64,000 nucleotides of DNA from Oscillospiraceae bacterium (GCA_910575695.1 CAJTGJ010000007.1:62001-126000); one strand, 5' to 3'; positions 24,413-34,498 are shown, counted from the stretch's first letter. The notes: a model not told the origin generated them from the letters alone. Numbers and translations are program-made.

Positions 24413-24472
24413 GAAAACAGCCCCCCTTCTCATCGCTGGAATCTACTACCAGCATATGAAAAAGGAGGCTGT
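24413..24472 (-). terminator. Terminator at the end of the cdaA-rsgA operon
   Basis: ACAGCC (24417-24422) pairs with GGCTGT (24467-24472); an inner CGCTGG/CCAGC stem and TT/AA-rich arms extend the hairpin. On the minus strand it is followed by TTTTC. It lies 10 bases after the rsgA stop and marks the 3' end of a 16-kb gene series. Confidence 0.65.
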
Positions 24473-24482
24473 CCGGTTCCAC

Positions 24483-25367
24483 TCAATTTTTAGATATTTC
24501 CCAGTCCGGGATTTCCCTGGCCTGTTCATACAAACGGATGTAGCTTTTGTGCCGGCTGAGGGCAATTTTTCCCTCCGCCACCGCCTCTCGCACGGCACAG
24601 CCCTTTTCCTTCACATGGGCACAGCCCTGAAAGCGGCACAGATCCATATAAGGCGCAAACTCCCGGAATGCGGAGGCCAGCGCTTCCTTCGGGATCGCCT
24701 CCATCTGCTCCACATCAAAGGAGGAGAAGCCCGGCGTATCCGCCACAAATCCCCCCGCAACTGGAAACAGCTCCACATGACGGGTGGTATGGCGGCCCCG
24801 TCCCAGCTTTTCGCTGACCTCCCCCACCTGTAAGCCAAACCCAGGCTGGAGGGCGTTGAGGATGCTGGACTTGCCGACGCCGGAATTCCCTGTAAAGGCA
24901 GATACCTTGCCAGTGATTGCCGCCGCTAAATCTGAGATGCCGTCTCCGGTTTCCGCACTCACCTGCAGGGTGGGAAAGCCCGCCCCGCGATAGAGGGAAA
25001 CCAGATCCTCCGCCCGCTCCAGGTCGCATTTGTTGAAGCAGATCAGCACCTCGCACCCCTTCCACTCCGCCATGGCCGACATACGGTCAATGAGGAACGG
25101 GTCTGTAACAGGGATGGCCCCGGAGGCAACGATCACCATTTGGTCGATGTTGGCCACCATGGGGCGGCGGAACTGGTTTTTTCGGGGCAGGATGGCCTCC
25201 ACCATTCCTGTGCCGTCGTCCAGGCGGCTGATCTCCACCCGGTCGCCCACCAGCGGGGTCGCTTTCTGATGGCGGAGCCTCCCCCGGCCCCGGCATGGGA
25301 CGGGCTGGCCCTTCCCTGCGTCTACGTAGTAGAACCCGCTGAGGGCCTTGATAATCTGACCCGTCAT
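24483..25367 (-). CDS. rsgA: Ribosome small-subunit-dependent GTPase RsgA
   Basis: RsgA (YloQ) is a circularly permuted GTPase that helps 30S subunit maturation. The 294-aa protein has an N-terminal OB fold (GDRVEISRLDDGTGMVEAI), then G4 NKCDL before G1 GNSGVGKSS and G3 DTPGFSSF, which is the permuted order, and a C-terminal zinc knuckle (CRFQGCAHVKEKGCAV). Start ATG 25367, 3 bases after the prkC stop. It is the last gene of the prpC-prkC-rsgA group found in many Firmicutes; the usual following rpe and thiN are absent here. Confidence 0.95.
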   Translation of the reverse strand: MTGQIIKALSGFYYVDAGKGQPVPCRGRGRLRHQKATPLVGDRVEISRLDDGTGMVEAILPRKNQFRRPMVANIDQMVIVASGAIPVTDPFLIDRMSAMAEWKGCEVLICFNKCDLERAEDLVSLYRGAGFPTLQVSAETGDGISDLAAAITGKVSAFTGNSGVGKSSILNALQPGFGLQVGEVSEKLGRGRHTTRHVELFPVAGGFVADTPGFSSFDVEQMEAIPKEALASAFREFAPYMDLCRFQGCAHVKEKGCAVREAVAEGKIALSRHKSYIRLYEQAREIPDWEISKN

Positions 25368-25370
25368 CCG

Positions 25371-27437
25371 TCAGAATGGCAGGGAGTAGCTGTCCACCTG
25401 CTCCCCGTTAATATAAATCAGCACAGTTTGAACCCCGGAGGCTGTGACGGGTACACTTTTGGAGTCCGTATCCACCGTACCGTCAAATACCGTCATGTCC
25501 CCCACCACGATACGCACATCCACCGGTCTCTCATAGTTGGTGAGGTCCACATTGATGGTCTGGGTGCTGGTAGGCGCCACAACATTATCCGTCGGCAGCG
25601 GCGTAGGCGTAGGCTCCTGCGTGGGCGCCTGCGTAGGCGGCTCTGTAGGCTCGGCGGTGGGCGGCTCCGTGGCGGGCGCTTCCGTGGCCTCCGGGCCTTT
25701 GCTCACCCAGAAATCGACAACAGTCCCCTCATCCACTTCCCCCGAAACGCTCTGCCAGATGATCAGGCCCTCAGCATATCGGTCGCTGTACTGGTAATCC
25801 ACCTTGCCCCGGTTCAATCCCATACCGCTGAGCTGGCGTTCAATATCGCTGAACTTGGAACCTACTACGTTGGGCATTGTCACCTTATGCTCCTTCGGAC
25901 CCAGACTGACCACAATGGTGACTTTGTCGCCCTTTTCCAACAGCTTGCCCTCCATGGGAGAGAACCGGATGACAAAATCCTTGGTAATGGTATCGGAGTG
26001 TTCCTCCTCCACCTCTACCTCCAGGCCCATCTCGTTTTGCAGCTTATTCAGCGCGTCCCGGGCGTCCCAGCCGGTGACATTCTCCATATACATCTTATCG
26101 CTGCCACCGCTGATGTTTACCTTGATGACCATCTCATCCTCCGAAACCATGCTCTCGGCCTCGGGGGTCTGCTCACAGATCTGCCCCTCCTCGTACTCCT
26201 CGCTGAAAACGGTGTCGCCCTCCTCGATTTTGAAATCTCCCAGAAGGTCCTTGTTATCGTTCAGCTCATCCAGGGTATACCCCAGCACAGACGGCACCTC
26301 AAATTCCGGTTTGTTTGTATCGGCAAACATCCCCTTGATGACGAAATTATAGAGGAAAAACAGCATACCGCCGATAAACACCAGTACCACAACAATGGCG
26401 GCTATGGTTGGTCCTGCCCCGCCCTGGCGCGGCGGATCGTCGTATTCATCCTCGTAATCGTCCTCATCATAATTGCCGGATTCCTGATACCTGGCATCAG
26501 GCTGGACACGGGAACGCCGCCCCGTATCGCCGGACGTGCTGGACCTCACCGGACGCACGATCATCGTGGGCTCATCCACAATATCCGGCTGCGGGACTTC
26601 CACATCGGGATTTTTGCGAAACTCTTTCAAATCTTCCAGCATATCGTCCGCTGAGCGGTAGCGCTGATCCAGCGAAGGGGACATGGCCCTCATGGTGATA
26701 TCCTCCAGCGCCTTTGGCACATCCGGATTCAGGCTGCGGGGCGGAACGGGTATGGCGTTGATGTGCTGGATAGCCACCCCAACCGGAGTATCTCCCTCAA
26801 AGGGAAGCCGCCCGGTGAGCATCTCATACAAAACCACACCGGCGGAATAGATGTCTGTTCGGCAATCCACATGACTGCCCCTGGCCTGCTCCGGCGAGAT
26901 ATAGTGTACCGAGCCGATGGCTTCCTGGGTCAAGGTGTTCTGGGAGGCGCTGGCCAGCTGGGCGATGCCGAAGTCGGTGACCTTCACGCTGCCGTCCCGG
27001 AGCACCATGATGTTGTGGGGCTTGATATCCCGGTGGATGATCCCTCGGCTGTGCGCATGGCTCAACGCCCGCATGATCTGAGTGATGAAGTGCAGCGCCT
27101 CCCGCCAGTTCAACGGCGTCCCACGCTTTTTCATATACTGCTTCAGCGTCATGCCGTCGATCAGCTCCATGACGATATAGTCCAGCCCGTCGGAGTGGCT
27201 CACGTCGTATACGGAGACAATGTTGGCGTTGGACAGCATGGCCACGGCCTGGGATTCGTCATGGAAGCGGCGGCGGAAATCTGCGTCATTGGCCAGCTCC
27301 GGCTTGAGAATTTTCACCGCCACCAGTCGATTCAGCCGATGATCCCGGGCCTTGTACACCACAGCCATGCCGCCGGTGCCGATGCACTCCAAAATCTCGT
27401 ATCGGTTGTCGAGCATTTTACCTATGTATTGATCCAT
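25371..27437 (-). CDS. prkC: Serine/threonine protein kinase with PASTA domains (PrkC/Stk1 type)
   Basis: This 688-aa membrane kinase senses cell-wall fragments and controls growth and germination. The kinase domain has the glycine loop GTGGMAVVYKA (20-30), Lys42, HRDIKPHN (135-142) and DFG (155-157). An acidic juxtamembrane stretch (DEDDYEDEYDD) precedes one transmembrane helix (about 343-366). Three PASTA domains follow (PSVLGYTLDEL, ENVTGWDARDAL, PNVVGSKFSDI), then a Thr/Pro/Glu-rich linker (about 590-622) and a small beta domain at the C-terminus. The start ATG 27437 follows TAGGAGG. The phosphatase gene lies 25 bases upstream. Confidence 0.96.
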   Translation of the reverse strand: MDQYIGKMLDNRYEILECIGTGGMAVVYKARDHRLNRLVAVKILKPELANDADFRRRFHDESQAVAMLSNANIVSVYDVSHSDGLDYIVMELIDGMTLKQYMKKRGTPLNWREALHFITQIMRALSHAHSRGIIHRDIKPHNIMVLRDGSVKVTDFGIAQLASASQNTLTQEAIGSVHYISPEQARGSHVDCRTDIYSAGVVLYEMLTGRLPFEGDTPVGVAIQHINAIPVPPRSLNPDVPKALEDITMRAMSPSLDQRYRSADDMLEDLKEFRKNPDVEVPQPDIVDEPTMIVRPVRSSTSGDTGRRSRVQPDARYQESGNYDEDDYEDEYDDPPRQGGAGPTIAAIVVVLVFIGGMLFFLYNFVIKGMFADTNKPEFEVPSVLGYTLDELNDNKDLLGDFKIEEGDTVFSEEYEEGQICEQTPEAESMVSEDEMVIKVNISGGSDKMYMENVTGWDARDALNKLQNEMGLEVEVEEEHSDTITKDFVIRFSPMEGKLLEKGDKVTIVVSLGPKEHKVTMPNVVGSKFSDIERQLSGMGLNRGKVDYQYSDRYAEGLIIWQSVSGEVDEGTVVDFWVSKGPEATEAPATEPPTAEPTEPPTQAPTQEPTPTPLPTDNVVAPTSTQTINVDLTNYERPVDVRIVVGDMTVFDGTVDTDSKSVPVTASGVQTVLIYINGEQVDSYSLPF

Positions 27438-27462
27438 GGTAAATATCCTCCTAAGTTATTGC

Positions 27463-28206
27463 TTAAAGCTGAGCCAGCACAACGGTCACGTTGTCCGGCG
27501 CACCCTGTTCCAGCGTCATACGCAGCAAGCTGCGGCACAATCCCTCCGGCTCCGCCTCGTCCATCGCTGTCCGAAGCAGTACCTGATCTGTCAGCACATT
27601 GCTCAATCCATCGCTGCACAGCAACAGGCGGCTTCCCGGCCCGGTCTCCACCCGGAGCAGATCGCAGGCCACCATGCTGTCCACCCCCAGCGCTCTGGTG
27701 ATCAGGTTTTTTCTGGGATGTACCCGGGCTTCCTCCGCAGTGATCTCTCCCCGGTCCACCAGGAGCTGGACCAGAGAATGGTCCACCGTCACCTGCCGTA
27801 TCATCTCGTTTTCGATCAGGTAGCACCGGCTGTCCCCCACGTTGACCACACAGGCTTCCCCCGGCATGATCAGCGCAGCCACCAGCGTGGTGCCCATACC
27901 GTGGTACTCCGCATTGGTCTTAGCCATCTCATACACCCGCTGGTTTGCCCTGTCGCAGGCGCAGGCCAGCACATCCTCCCGCCAAACCGGGTCGTCCTCC
28001 AAGGCATCTTCAGAGGCAAACTGCTCCTCCACCGCAGCGGTAAATTCCTCCACCGCTGTTGAACTGGCCACGTTGCCGGCCTGGGCGCCGCCCATACCGT
28101 CGCACACGACCAGCAGCGCCGCGTGTTCGTTCAGCTCACGAAACACATAGCTGTCCTGGTTATCCTTTCTGTGACGGCCCACGTCCGTCACGCCGAACAG
28201 GTTCAT
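27463..28206 (-). CDS. prpC: PP2C-type serine/threonine phosphatase (PrpC/Stp)
   Basis: This 247-aa PPM-family metal-dependent phosphatase reverses phosphorylation by the adjacent PrkC kinase. Motifs are RKDNQDSY (metal aspartate), VVCDGMGGAQAG, VNVGDSRCYLI, and LCSDGLSNVL with NVTVVLAQL at the C-terminus. The start ATG 28206 follows AAGGAGGG. It sits between rlmN and prkC, as in Bacillus, in the same transcript. Confidence 0.95.
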   Translation of the reverse strand: MNLFGVTDVGRHRKDNQDSYVFRELNEHAALLVVCDGMGGAQAGNVASSTAVEEFTAAVEEQFASEDALEDDPVWREDVLACACDRANQRVYEMAKTNAEYHGMGTTLVAALIMPGEACVVNVGDSRCYLIENEMIRQVTVDHSLVQLLVDRGEITAEEARVHPRKNLITRALGVDSMVACDLLRVETGPGSRLLLCSDGLSNVLTDQVLLRTAMDEAEPEGLCRSLLRMTLEQGAPDNVTVVLAQL

Positions 28207-28231
28207 GAAGGTCCCTCCTTCCGGGAATGGG

Positions 28232-29254
28232 TTACTGCTGCTGAATATGCTTCCTCCTCAACTGGCCGCAGGAGGCATCAATGTCACCTCCCAGCTTGCG
28301 CCGGACAGTGGCGGTAACGCCATGCCGCTCCAGCCGCTGCTGGAACTGCCGCACCCGGCGGCTGGGCTTCAGCGGCGACTCCGCCACATCGTTGAGTGGA
28401 ATCAAATTCACGTGGCCAGGCTGGCCCTGGAGCAGCTGCGCCAGCTGGTCGGCCTGGGCGTCGCTGTCATTCACTCCGTCGATCATGGCGTACTCGTAGG
28501 AGATGCGCCGCCCCGTCGTCTCGAAGTAGCGTCGGCAGGCCTCCATCAGCGGCCCTACCCCCACCGACCGGTTCACCGGCATGAGCCTGGACCGGGTCTC
28601 ATCGTTGGAGGCATGAAGCGATACGCTTAACGTTAATTGTAACCCAAGAGGGGCCAGTTTGTCAATTTGCTTTATGAGCCCGCAGGTAGAAAGGGAAATG
28701 TGCCGCATCCCGATATTGAGCCCATCCGGATGATTTACCAGAGTCAGGAAGCGCAGGACATTATCAAAATTGTCCAGCGGTTCCCCAATTCCCATCATCA
28801 CAATATTGGAAATCGTCTCGCCGCTGTCCTGCTGTGTAAAGATGACCTGGTCGAGGATTTCAGCAGGTGTCAGGTCCCGCACCTTTCCACCTAATGTGGA
28901 GGCGCAGAACACACAGCCCATATTGCATCCCACCTGGCTGGACACACATACAGTATTCCCATGCTTGTACCGCATCAAAACCGTTTCGATACAATTTCCA
29001 TCAAAAAGCCGCCAAAGGTATTTTATGGTGCCATCCTCTTTTGACACCTGTTTGCGCTCTACCTCGGGGACTGTGAGCAGGCAGTCCTCCTTCAGCCGCT
29101 CCCGCAGGGCCTTTGGGAGGTTGCTCATCTCGTCGAAGGACCTCGCCCCCTGGTGTAGCCAGCGGAACACCTGCATGGTCCGAAAAGAGGGCTGGCCAAG
29201 CTCCTTGAAATAGACGGAAAGCTCCTCCGGCGTCATGGATTTCAAATCTGTCAA
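28232..29254 (-). CDS. rlmN: 23S rRNA (adenine-2503-C2)-methyltransferase RlmN
   Basis: This radical SAM enzyme methylates A2503 of 23S rRNA and A37 of some tRNAs. The 340-aa protein has the cluster motif CNMGCVFC, GMGEPLDNFD for SAM binding, CGLIKQID, and an N-terminal helical domain (SFRTMQVFRWLHQGA). The C-terminal mechanistic cysteine of the CxxC-less end should lie near SCGQLRRK. Its ATG overlaps the rsmB stop by 4 bases. Confidence 0.95.
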   Translation of the reverse strand: MTDLKSMTPEELSVYFKELGQPSFRTMQVFRWLHQGARSFDEMSNLPKALRERLKEDCLLTVPEVERKQVSKEDGTIKYLWRLFDGNCIETVLMRYKHGNTVCVSSQVGCNMGCVFCASTLGGKVRDLTPAEILDQVIFTQQDSGETISNIVMMGIGEPLDNFDNVLRFLTLVNHPDGLNIGMRHISLSTCGLIKQIDKLAPLGLQLTLSVSLHASNDETRSRLMPVNRSVGVGPLMEACRRYFETTGRRISYEYAMIDGVNDSDAQADQLAQLLQGQPGHVNLIPLNDVAESPLKPSRRVRQFQQRLERHGVTATVRRKLGGDIDASCGQLRRKHIQQQ

Positions 29255-30582
29255 GAGGCGTCCCCCCTTTTGCGCAGTTTTGCCACAAAAAAGCCGTCAG
29301 TGCCGTGAACGTGGGGCCATAAGGTGACCCATCCCGGCTGTTCACCGAACCGGGAGAGGGAAAACGCCTCCGGCTCAAACTGGGAATGCGCTGCCAGGAA
29401 GCCGTCCACCACATCCTCATTTTCCCGGCGCAGAAGTGTGCAGGTGGAATAAAGCAGCACCCCGCCGGGGCGCACATAGCGGGAGCAGTTGTCCAAAATC
29501 CGGCGTTGAACCCCAGGCAGTCCTTTCAGCTTCTCCGGGTCCTTATAGCGGATGTCCGGTTTTTTCCGGATGATACCTAGTCCCGAGCATGGCACATCGG
29601 TAAACACTGTGTCAAAGCCATCCAGCCAATCCTCCCGCAGTTCCGCCGCGTTTTGGAGGCAGGGTGAGATAATGGACAGTCCCAAACGCTCCCTGCCCGC
29701 CTCAATGAGCTTGATTTTGTGGGGATGGATGTCACAGGAAATGATTTCTCCCCTGTTTTCCATATCTATGGCGGCGGCAAAAGACTTTCCCCCCGGCGCC
29801 GCACAGCAGTCCAGAACTCTGCTCCCTGGCTCCACTCCAGCGGCGGCAACTGCCAGCCGCGACGCCGCGTCTTGAATATAAAACGCGCCATTCTGGAAAG
29901 GGGGCAGCCGCTCCAAATCTCCTGTGCCGCTGAGCAGCAGGCAGTTATATAGCCACGGATGAGGTTGGACCTCTGCCCCGTCCTTTCGCAATGCTTCCGC
30001 CAAATCTGCCGAACTGCCATGCAAAACGTTCACCTGTGCGGCAGTGGACGGCTGGCAGTTGTTCTCGACCAACAGCGCTTCCGCGCCTTCCATCCCTAAC
30101 GCCACGGTAAATTCCTCCACCAGCCACCTGGGATGACTGTACTTGAGTGACAAGGTTTCCTCCTTGTCACGTCCTTTTGGCTCAGGCAGTTCACCATTCC
30201 GAAGCATAGCGCGCAGGATGCCGTTTACCATTCCCGCCGCCCTTGGGTTGCGGCAGCACTTCTTGGTAAGCTCCACCGCCTCATTCACCGCAGCACTGGG
30301 TGGAATCTTATCCAAAAACAGGAGCTGGTAAACCGCCACCCGCAGATTGCACAGCACCTTCACATCCAGCGCCGTAAGCTTCCCCTTGCAAAACCGGGTC
30401 AGATGCCAGTCCAGCAGCAGCTTATTCTGCAAAACGCCGTAGCAAAGCTTCGCGGCCAGCGCCGCATCCCGCCGGTCCAGGCTCTGCTCCCGCAGTATCT
30501 TTTTCAGATAACCATCCGACCACGCTCCCTGCCGCTCACAGGCGGCCAGGGTAAGCATTGCGGCCTCTCTGGCCGACCCCAT
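29251..30582 (-). CDS. rsmB: 16S rRNA (cytosine-967-C5)-methyltransferase RsmB
   Basis: The 443-aa RsmB (Sun) has an N-terminal NusB-like helical domain (about 1-135) and a C-terminal SAM-dependent domain with LDCCAAPGGKS, the catalytic cysteine in VPCSGLGIIRKKPD, and a second cysteine in LLYSTCTLL. It makes m5C967 in 16S rRNA. It overlaps rlmN by 4 bases and lies 10 bases after fmt. Confidence 0.95.
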   Translation of the reverse strand: MGSAREAAMLTLAACERQGAWSDGYLKKILREQSLDRRDAALAAKLCYGVLQNKLLLDWHLTRFCKGKLTALDVKVLCNLRVAVYQLLFLDKIPPSAAVNEAVELTKKCCRNPRAAGMVNGILRAMLRNGELPEPKGRDKEETLSLKYSHPRWLVEEFTVALGMEGAEALLVENNCQPSTAAQVNVLHGSSADLAEALRKDGAEVQPHPWLYNCLLLSGTGDLERLPPFQNGAFYIQDAASRLAVAAAGVEPGSRVLDCCAAPGGKSFAAAIDMENRGEIISCDIHPHKIKLIEAGRERLGLSIISPCLQNAAELREDWLDGFDTVFTDVPCSGLGIIRKKPDIRYKDPEKLKGLPGVQRRILDNCSRYVRPGGVLLYSTCTLLRRENEDVVDGFLAAHSQFEPEAFSLSRFGEQPGWVTLWPHVHGTDGFFVAKLRKRGDAS

Positions 30583-30592
30583 GGAATCCCTC

Positions 30593-31528
30593 CTAATCTG
30601 TCAATACCGTTCCCGTTTTCATGGGATGCCCCATCAAAAACGCGGATGCGGCCATAGCCTTTTTGCCATCTGGCTGAAGCAGGGAAAGCTCCAGCACTCC
30701 CCCGCCGCCGCAGGCAATCCGCAGGCCCTTTTTATCCGCCTGCAAAATGGTGCCCGGGGCCTGGTCTGTCGTCTCGTCCAGCAGAACGGTACACAGGACC
30801 TTACACCGGATCCCATCCAGCACCGCCACAGCGGCGGGCCAGGGATACAGTCCCCGCACCTGGTCGTGGAGCTGCCGGACGGTTCTGCTCCAATCCATCG
30901 GGGAAAGCTCCTTGGACAGCATAGGGGCGTGGCAGGACAAGCTGTCGTCCTGGGGCACAGCATGAACCGTCCCGTTCGAGATCTGCTCCACAGTCTTGAC
31001 CAGCAGCTCCGCCCCCAAAAAGGCCAGACGTTCAAAAAGCTGTGCGGCGTTTTCGTTGATGTCGATGGGGGTCACAGCCTGAGCCAGAATGTCGCCGGTG
31101 TCCATTCCCTCGGCCATATACATGATGGTGACACCGGTCTTATCGTCCCCGTTGAGGATGGCCCAGTTGATAGGGGCCGCGCCCCGGTATTTTGGCAGCA
31201 GGGACGAGTGTACGTTGACACAGCCCCGCGAAGGAAGCTCTAAAATGTCGGCAGGCAGGATTTTCCCATAAGCCGCCACAGCGATCAGCTCCGGCTTCAA
31301 CGCCCGCAAAGTCTCCAGCGCCTCACCGTCCCGCAGCTTTGCAGGCTGAAACACGGGCAGTCCAGCTGACAAGGCATATTCCTTTACAGGCGGCTGTTGA
31401 AGCTTCATCCCCCGGTTTTTCGGCTTGTCCGGCTGAGTGAAAACACCGCAGACCTCATGCCCCGCCTCCACCAGCGCTTTCAGTGAGGGCACCGCAAAAT
31501 CCGGCGTGCCCATAAAGACGATACGCAT
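30593..31528 (-). CDS. fmt: Methionyl-tRNA formyltransferase
   Basis: Fmt formylates initiator Met-tRNA using 10-formyl-THF. The 311-aa protein shows MGTPDFAVPSL, HSSLLPKYRGAAPI (catalytic His and folate site), GVTIMYMAEGMDTGDI, and a C-terminal OB-fold tRNA-binding domain. It shares one base with the def stop, so deformylase and formyltransferase are translationally coupled, as is usual. Confidence 0.96.
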   Translation of the reverse strand: MRIVFMGTPDFAVPSLKALVEAGHEVCGVFTQPDKPKNRGMKLQQPPVKEYALSAGLPVFQPAKLRDGEALETLRALKPELIAVAAYGKILPADILELPSRGCVNVHSSLLPKYRGAAPINWAILNGDDKTGVTIMYMAEGMDTGDILAQAVTPIDINENAAQLFERLAFLGAELLVKTVEQISNGTVHAVPQDDSLSCHAPMLSKELSPMDWSRTVRQLHDQVRGLYPWPAAVAVLDGIRCKVLCTVLLDETTDQAPGTILQADKKGLRIACGGGGVLELSLLQPDGKKAMAASAFLMGHPMKTGTVLTD

Positions 31529-32013
31529 CAGTTGTCCTCCTCCATGGCTTCCAGCTCCTCCACGGTATACAGCTTATCCGTGTGCTCCACAAACAGATGG
31601 CCGTCCAAATGCTCCAGCTCATGGCAAAAGCATCGAGCCACCATATCCTCGCCGGACACCTCGAAGAAATTCCCATTCCGGTCCTGGGCCCGCACCGTCA
31701 CAGAACTGGGGCGCCTTACCTTTCCGTACATACCTGGCACGCTGAGACAGCCTTCCCAGCCGTCCTGCTCCCCTTCTTGGCGGATAATCACCGGGTTGAC
31801 CAGTTCGATCATCTGCTCCTGATCGTCCACCACGATAACCGCCCGGCGCAGGATCCCGACCTGGGGCGCGGCCAGCCCCACCCCGTCGGCTTCCTCCAGC
31901 GTTTCCCGTAAATCATCCAACAGCCAATGGAGTTTCCGGTCAAACTTTTCTACCGGGCGGCATACTTTTTCCAAGGCGGAATCCCCCTGTTTCAAAATCT
32001 TCCGCAATGCCAT
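31528..32013 (-). CDS. def: Peptide deformylase
   Basis: Def removes the formyl group from nascent proteins. The 161-aa metalloenzyme has all three motifs: GVGLAAPQ (44-51), EGCLSVPG with metal ligand Cys89, and HELEH with His131, Glu132 and His135. The start ATG 32013 follows AAGGAGG. It lies 16 bases after priA in the operon. Confidence 0.96.
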   Translation of the reverse strand: MALRKILKQGDSALEKVCRPVEKFDRKLHWLLDDLRETLEEADGVGLAAPQVGILRRAVIVVDDQEQMIELVNPVIIRQEGEQDGWEGCLSVPGMYGKVRRPSSVTVRAQDRNGNFFEVSGEDMVARCFCHELEHLDGHLFVEHTDKLYTVEELEAMEEDN

Positions 32014-32029
32014 CGCAACTTCCTCCTTC

Positions 32030-34498
32030 TTATTCTATGGGGTTCAAATCGGCAAACAGGGCCACCCCGCGATTCTGCTTATCCACCTGGGCACAGCGCA
32101 GCAGGTGTGCCACCAGCTGGCGCATGGCTTTGGTATTGCTCGTATTCAAAATCATCCGATAGCGGTAACGGTCGTTGACCTTGGCCACCGGCGCCGGCGC
32201 GGGCCCAAGCAGACGATAACGTGTCCCCGCGTAAGGCTCCCGCCTCATGGCCGCGTTGATGCCATCCCGCAGCCTCAGGCAGGCGTGCAGTACCGCAGTC
32301 TCCTCCAGGCCGGAAGCGCAGATCATAAACAAATCGTTGCAGGGCGGCAGCTCCCGCAGCTCACGGATACGGATTTCCTGCGCATAGAAGGAGTCGTAAT
32401 CCTGCCGGGCGGCATATTGAATGACGTCATTGTCCGGAGTATAGGTCTGAATGATGGCTTTTCCCTCCTTAACGCCCCGTCCCGCCCGGCCCACCACCTG
32501 GGTGAGCAGAGAAAAGGTGCGTTCCGAGGCGTGGATATCGCCGGTGTACAGGCTCTGATCCGCCGACACCGCCCCCACCAGGGTAACATTCTCAAAGTCC
32601 AGCCCCTTTGCCACCATCTGGGTGCCCAGCAGGATTGGGATACGCTCCCTGCGGAATTTTTCCAGCAGGGCCTCATGGCTGTGGGTGACAGATACGGTGT
32701 CCGCGTCCATGCGAAGCACCCCAACACCGGGCAGAAGATTGCGCAGCTCCTCCTCCACCTTCTGCGTTCCCGCCCCCACAAAGCTGAGCAGTCCCCCGCA
32801 GACTGGACATCGCTCCGGCAGCGGCTGGGAATGCCCGCAATAGTGGCACATCAGCCGACCGTTGGCGGAGTGGTAGGTCAAATGCACTGAGCAGCGGGGA
32901 CAGGCCGGACTTTCGCCGCACTCGCCACAGGCAGCCATACGGTTGGCCCCCCGGCGGTTGAGGAACAAGATGGCCTGCTCACCCCGGTCTACAGTTTCCT
33001 CCAGCCTTTGGGCCAGGACCGAGCTGATACAGCCGCCATTCCCCCGGCGAAGCTCGTCCTTCATGTCCACAATAGCGACGTTTGGCAGCGCCCGCTCATT
33101 GAATCGGCGCTGGAGCGTAAACAGGTGATAGCTCCCCTGCCGGGCGTGGTACATTGTGTCTACCGACGGGGTGGCCGACCCCAGCACCAGCAGGGCCCCT
33201 GACTTGTGGCACCGGTATCGGGCCACATCCCGGGCGTGGTACCGGGGGTTCTGCTCTGATTTATAGGAGGGCTCCTGTTCCTCGTCCAAAATAATAGCGC
33301 CCAGATCCGGCAAAGGCGCGAACACCGCAGAGCGGGTGCCCACCACCACCCGGGCCTCCCCCCTGCGCGACCGCTTCCACTCGTCACACCGTTCCCCGGC
33401 AGACAAAGAGCTGTGGAGGATAGCCACCTGTGTGCCGAAATGGGAGGCAAAAATCCGCATAAGCTGGGGGGTGAGCGCAATTTCCGGCACCATCACCAGC
33501 GCCGTTTTCCCCTTTTCCAGCAGGGAGTGAATCAATTTAAGGTAAATCTGGGTTTTGCCGCTTCCAGTAACGCCGTACAACAGGGCCGCCGCGCTTCTTC
33601 CTGTTTCTGTCAGCGCCAGCAGTCCACCATACGCCGCCTGCTGTTCATCGTTCAGCTCCACCGGAGGCGCTCTGTCGTATACCGGCAACTCGGGCCGACG
33701 GTACACCTCCCGCTTGGACAGGGTGAGCACCCCCAGGCGTGCCAATGTTTTTACCGTTGTCATGGACGCGCCGGTAAAATAGCACAGCTCCTTGGTGGAA
33801 CTCTCCCCCACCGCGCACAGGGCTTCCCCCACCGCATACTGGAGGGGCGCCCGACGCCGTTTGGAGGCCAACAGTGCCATGGCGTCGCTGGGGTCCATGG
33901 CCAGGGTTGCCACCTGTTCCATTTTGTCCCCGATGCCCCGGGCGGCGCTGGCCTCCTGGACAATAATGTTCCGGTCAGACAGCTCCCGCAGGGCAGGGCC
34001 GGGGTTCACCGTGCCAAAGGCCATGCGGATCTTACCCAGCTCCGCCCAGCCGCCGTTGGCAAACAGCAGCTCCACCAGCTTTTGTGCGGTGCTGGATTCC
34101 CCTGCCGCCTCGAAAGCCGCTTCCCTGTCCACGCCGGGGGCGATGCGCCAGCAGTCCTTCAGTGAGAACCACAGCCCCGCCGGAAGCATCACCCGCATGG
34201 CGTCATATACGGTACAGAAATAATGCTCCCGCATCCACAGCGCAAGTTGAATGGCTTCCGGGTCCAGCATCGGTTCCTCGTCCAGCAGGGCCAGCACATA
34301 TTTCAGCTTTTGGGTATCCTCCCGCTCCCCCAGCGCCAGGACAATGCCGTCGCTCACCCGGTTCCCCGCGCCGAAGGGTACCGCCGCCCGCATACCTGGA
34401 CGCAAAGCGTCCGCCAGCTTGGGCGGAATCAGGTAGTCATACGGCTTGTCGATAGCATAGGTGGCCGCCGATACGGCGATTTTCGCGATGCCAGCCAC
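32030..34498 (-). CDS. priA: Primosomal replication restart helicase PriA
   Basis: PriA restarts stalled replication forks. The 822-aa superfamily 2 helicase has an N-terminal 3'-DNA-binding domain (YAIDKPYDYLIPP), Walker A GVTGSGKTQIY, DEEQEPSYKSE, a zinc-binding insertion of four CxxC pairs (CGECGESPACPRC, CHYCG, CPVCG) and the C-terminal GRAGRG helicase motif. The start is GTG 34498 by alignment with homologues; the frame is open to 34555 but the extra residues are encoded by a hairpin region. rpoZ lies 63 bases upstream; coaBC, usual here, is missing. Confidence 0.95.
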   Translation of the reverse strand: MAGIAKIAVSAATYAIDKPYDYLIPPKLADALRPGMRAAVPFGAGNRVSDGIVLALGEREDTQKLKYVLALLDEEPMLDPEAIQLALWMREHYFCTVYDAMRVMLPAGLWFSLKDCWRIAPGVDREAAFEAAGESSTAQKLVELLFANGGWAELGKIRMAFGTVNPGPALRELSDRNIIVQEASAARGIGDKMEQVATLAMDPSDAMALLASKRRRAPLQYAVGEALCAVGESSTKELCYFTGASMTTVKTLARLGVLTLSKREVYRRPELPVYDRAPPVELNDEQQAAYGGLLALTETGRSAAALLYGVTGSGKTQIYLKLIHSLLEKGKTALVMVPEIALTPQLMRIFASHFGTQVAILHSSLSAGERCDEWKRSRRGEARVVVGTRSAVFAPLPDLGAIILDEEQEPSYKSEQNPRYHARDVARYRCHKSGALLVLGSATPSVDTMYHARQGSYHLFTLQRRFNERALPNVAIVDMKDELRRGNGGCISSVLAQRLEETVDRGEQAILFLNRRGANRMAACGECGESPACPRCSVHLTYHSANGRLMCHYCGHSQPLPERCPVCGGLLSFVGAGTQKVEEELRNLLPGVGVLRMDADTVSVTHSHEALLEKFRRERIPILLGTQMVAKGLDFENVTLVGAVSADQSLYTGDIHASERTFSLLTQVVGRAGRGVKEGKAIIQTYTPDNDVIQYAARQDYDSFYAQEIRIRELRELPPCNDLFMICASGLEETAVLHACLRLRDGINAAMRREPYAGTRYRLLGPAPAPVAKVNDRYRYRMILNTSNTKAMRQLVAHLLRCAQVDKQNRGVALFADLNPIE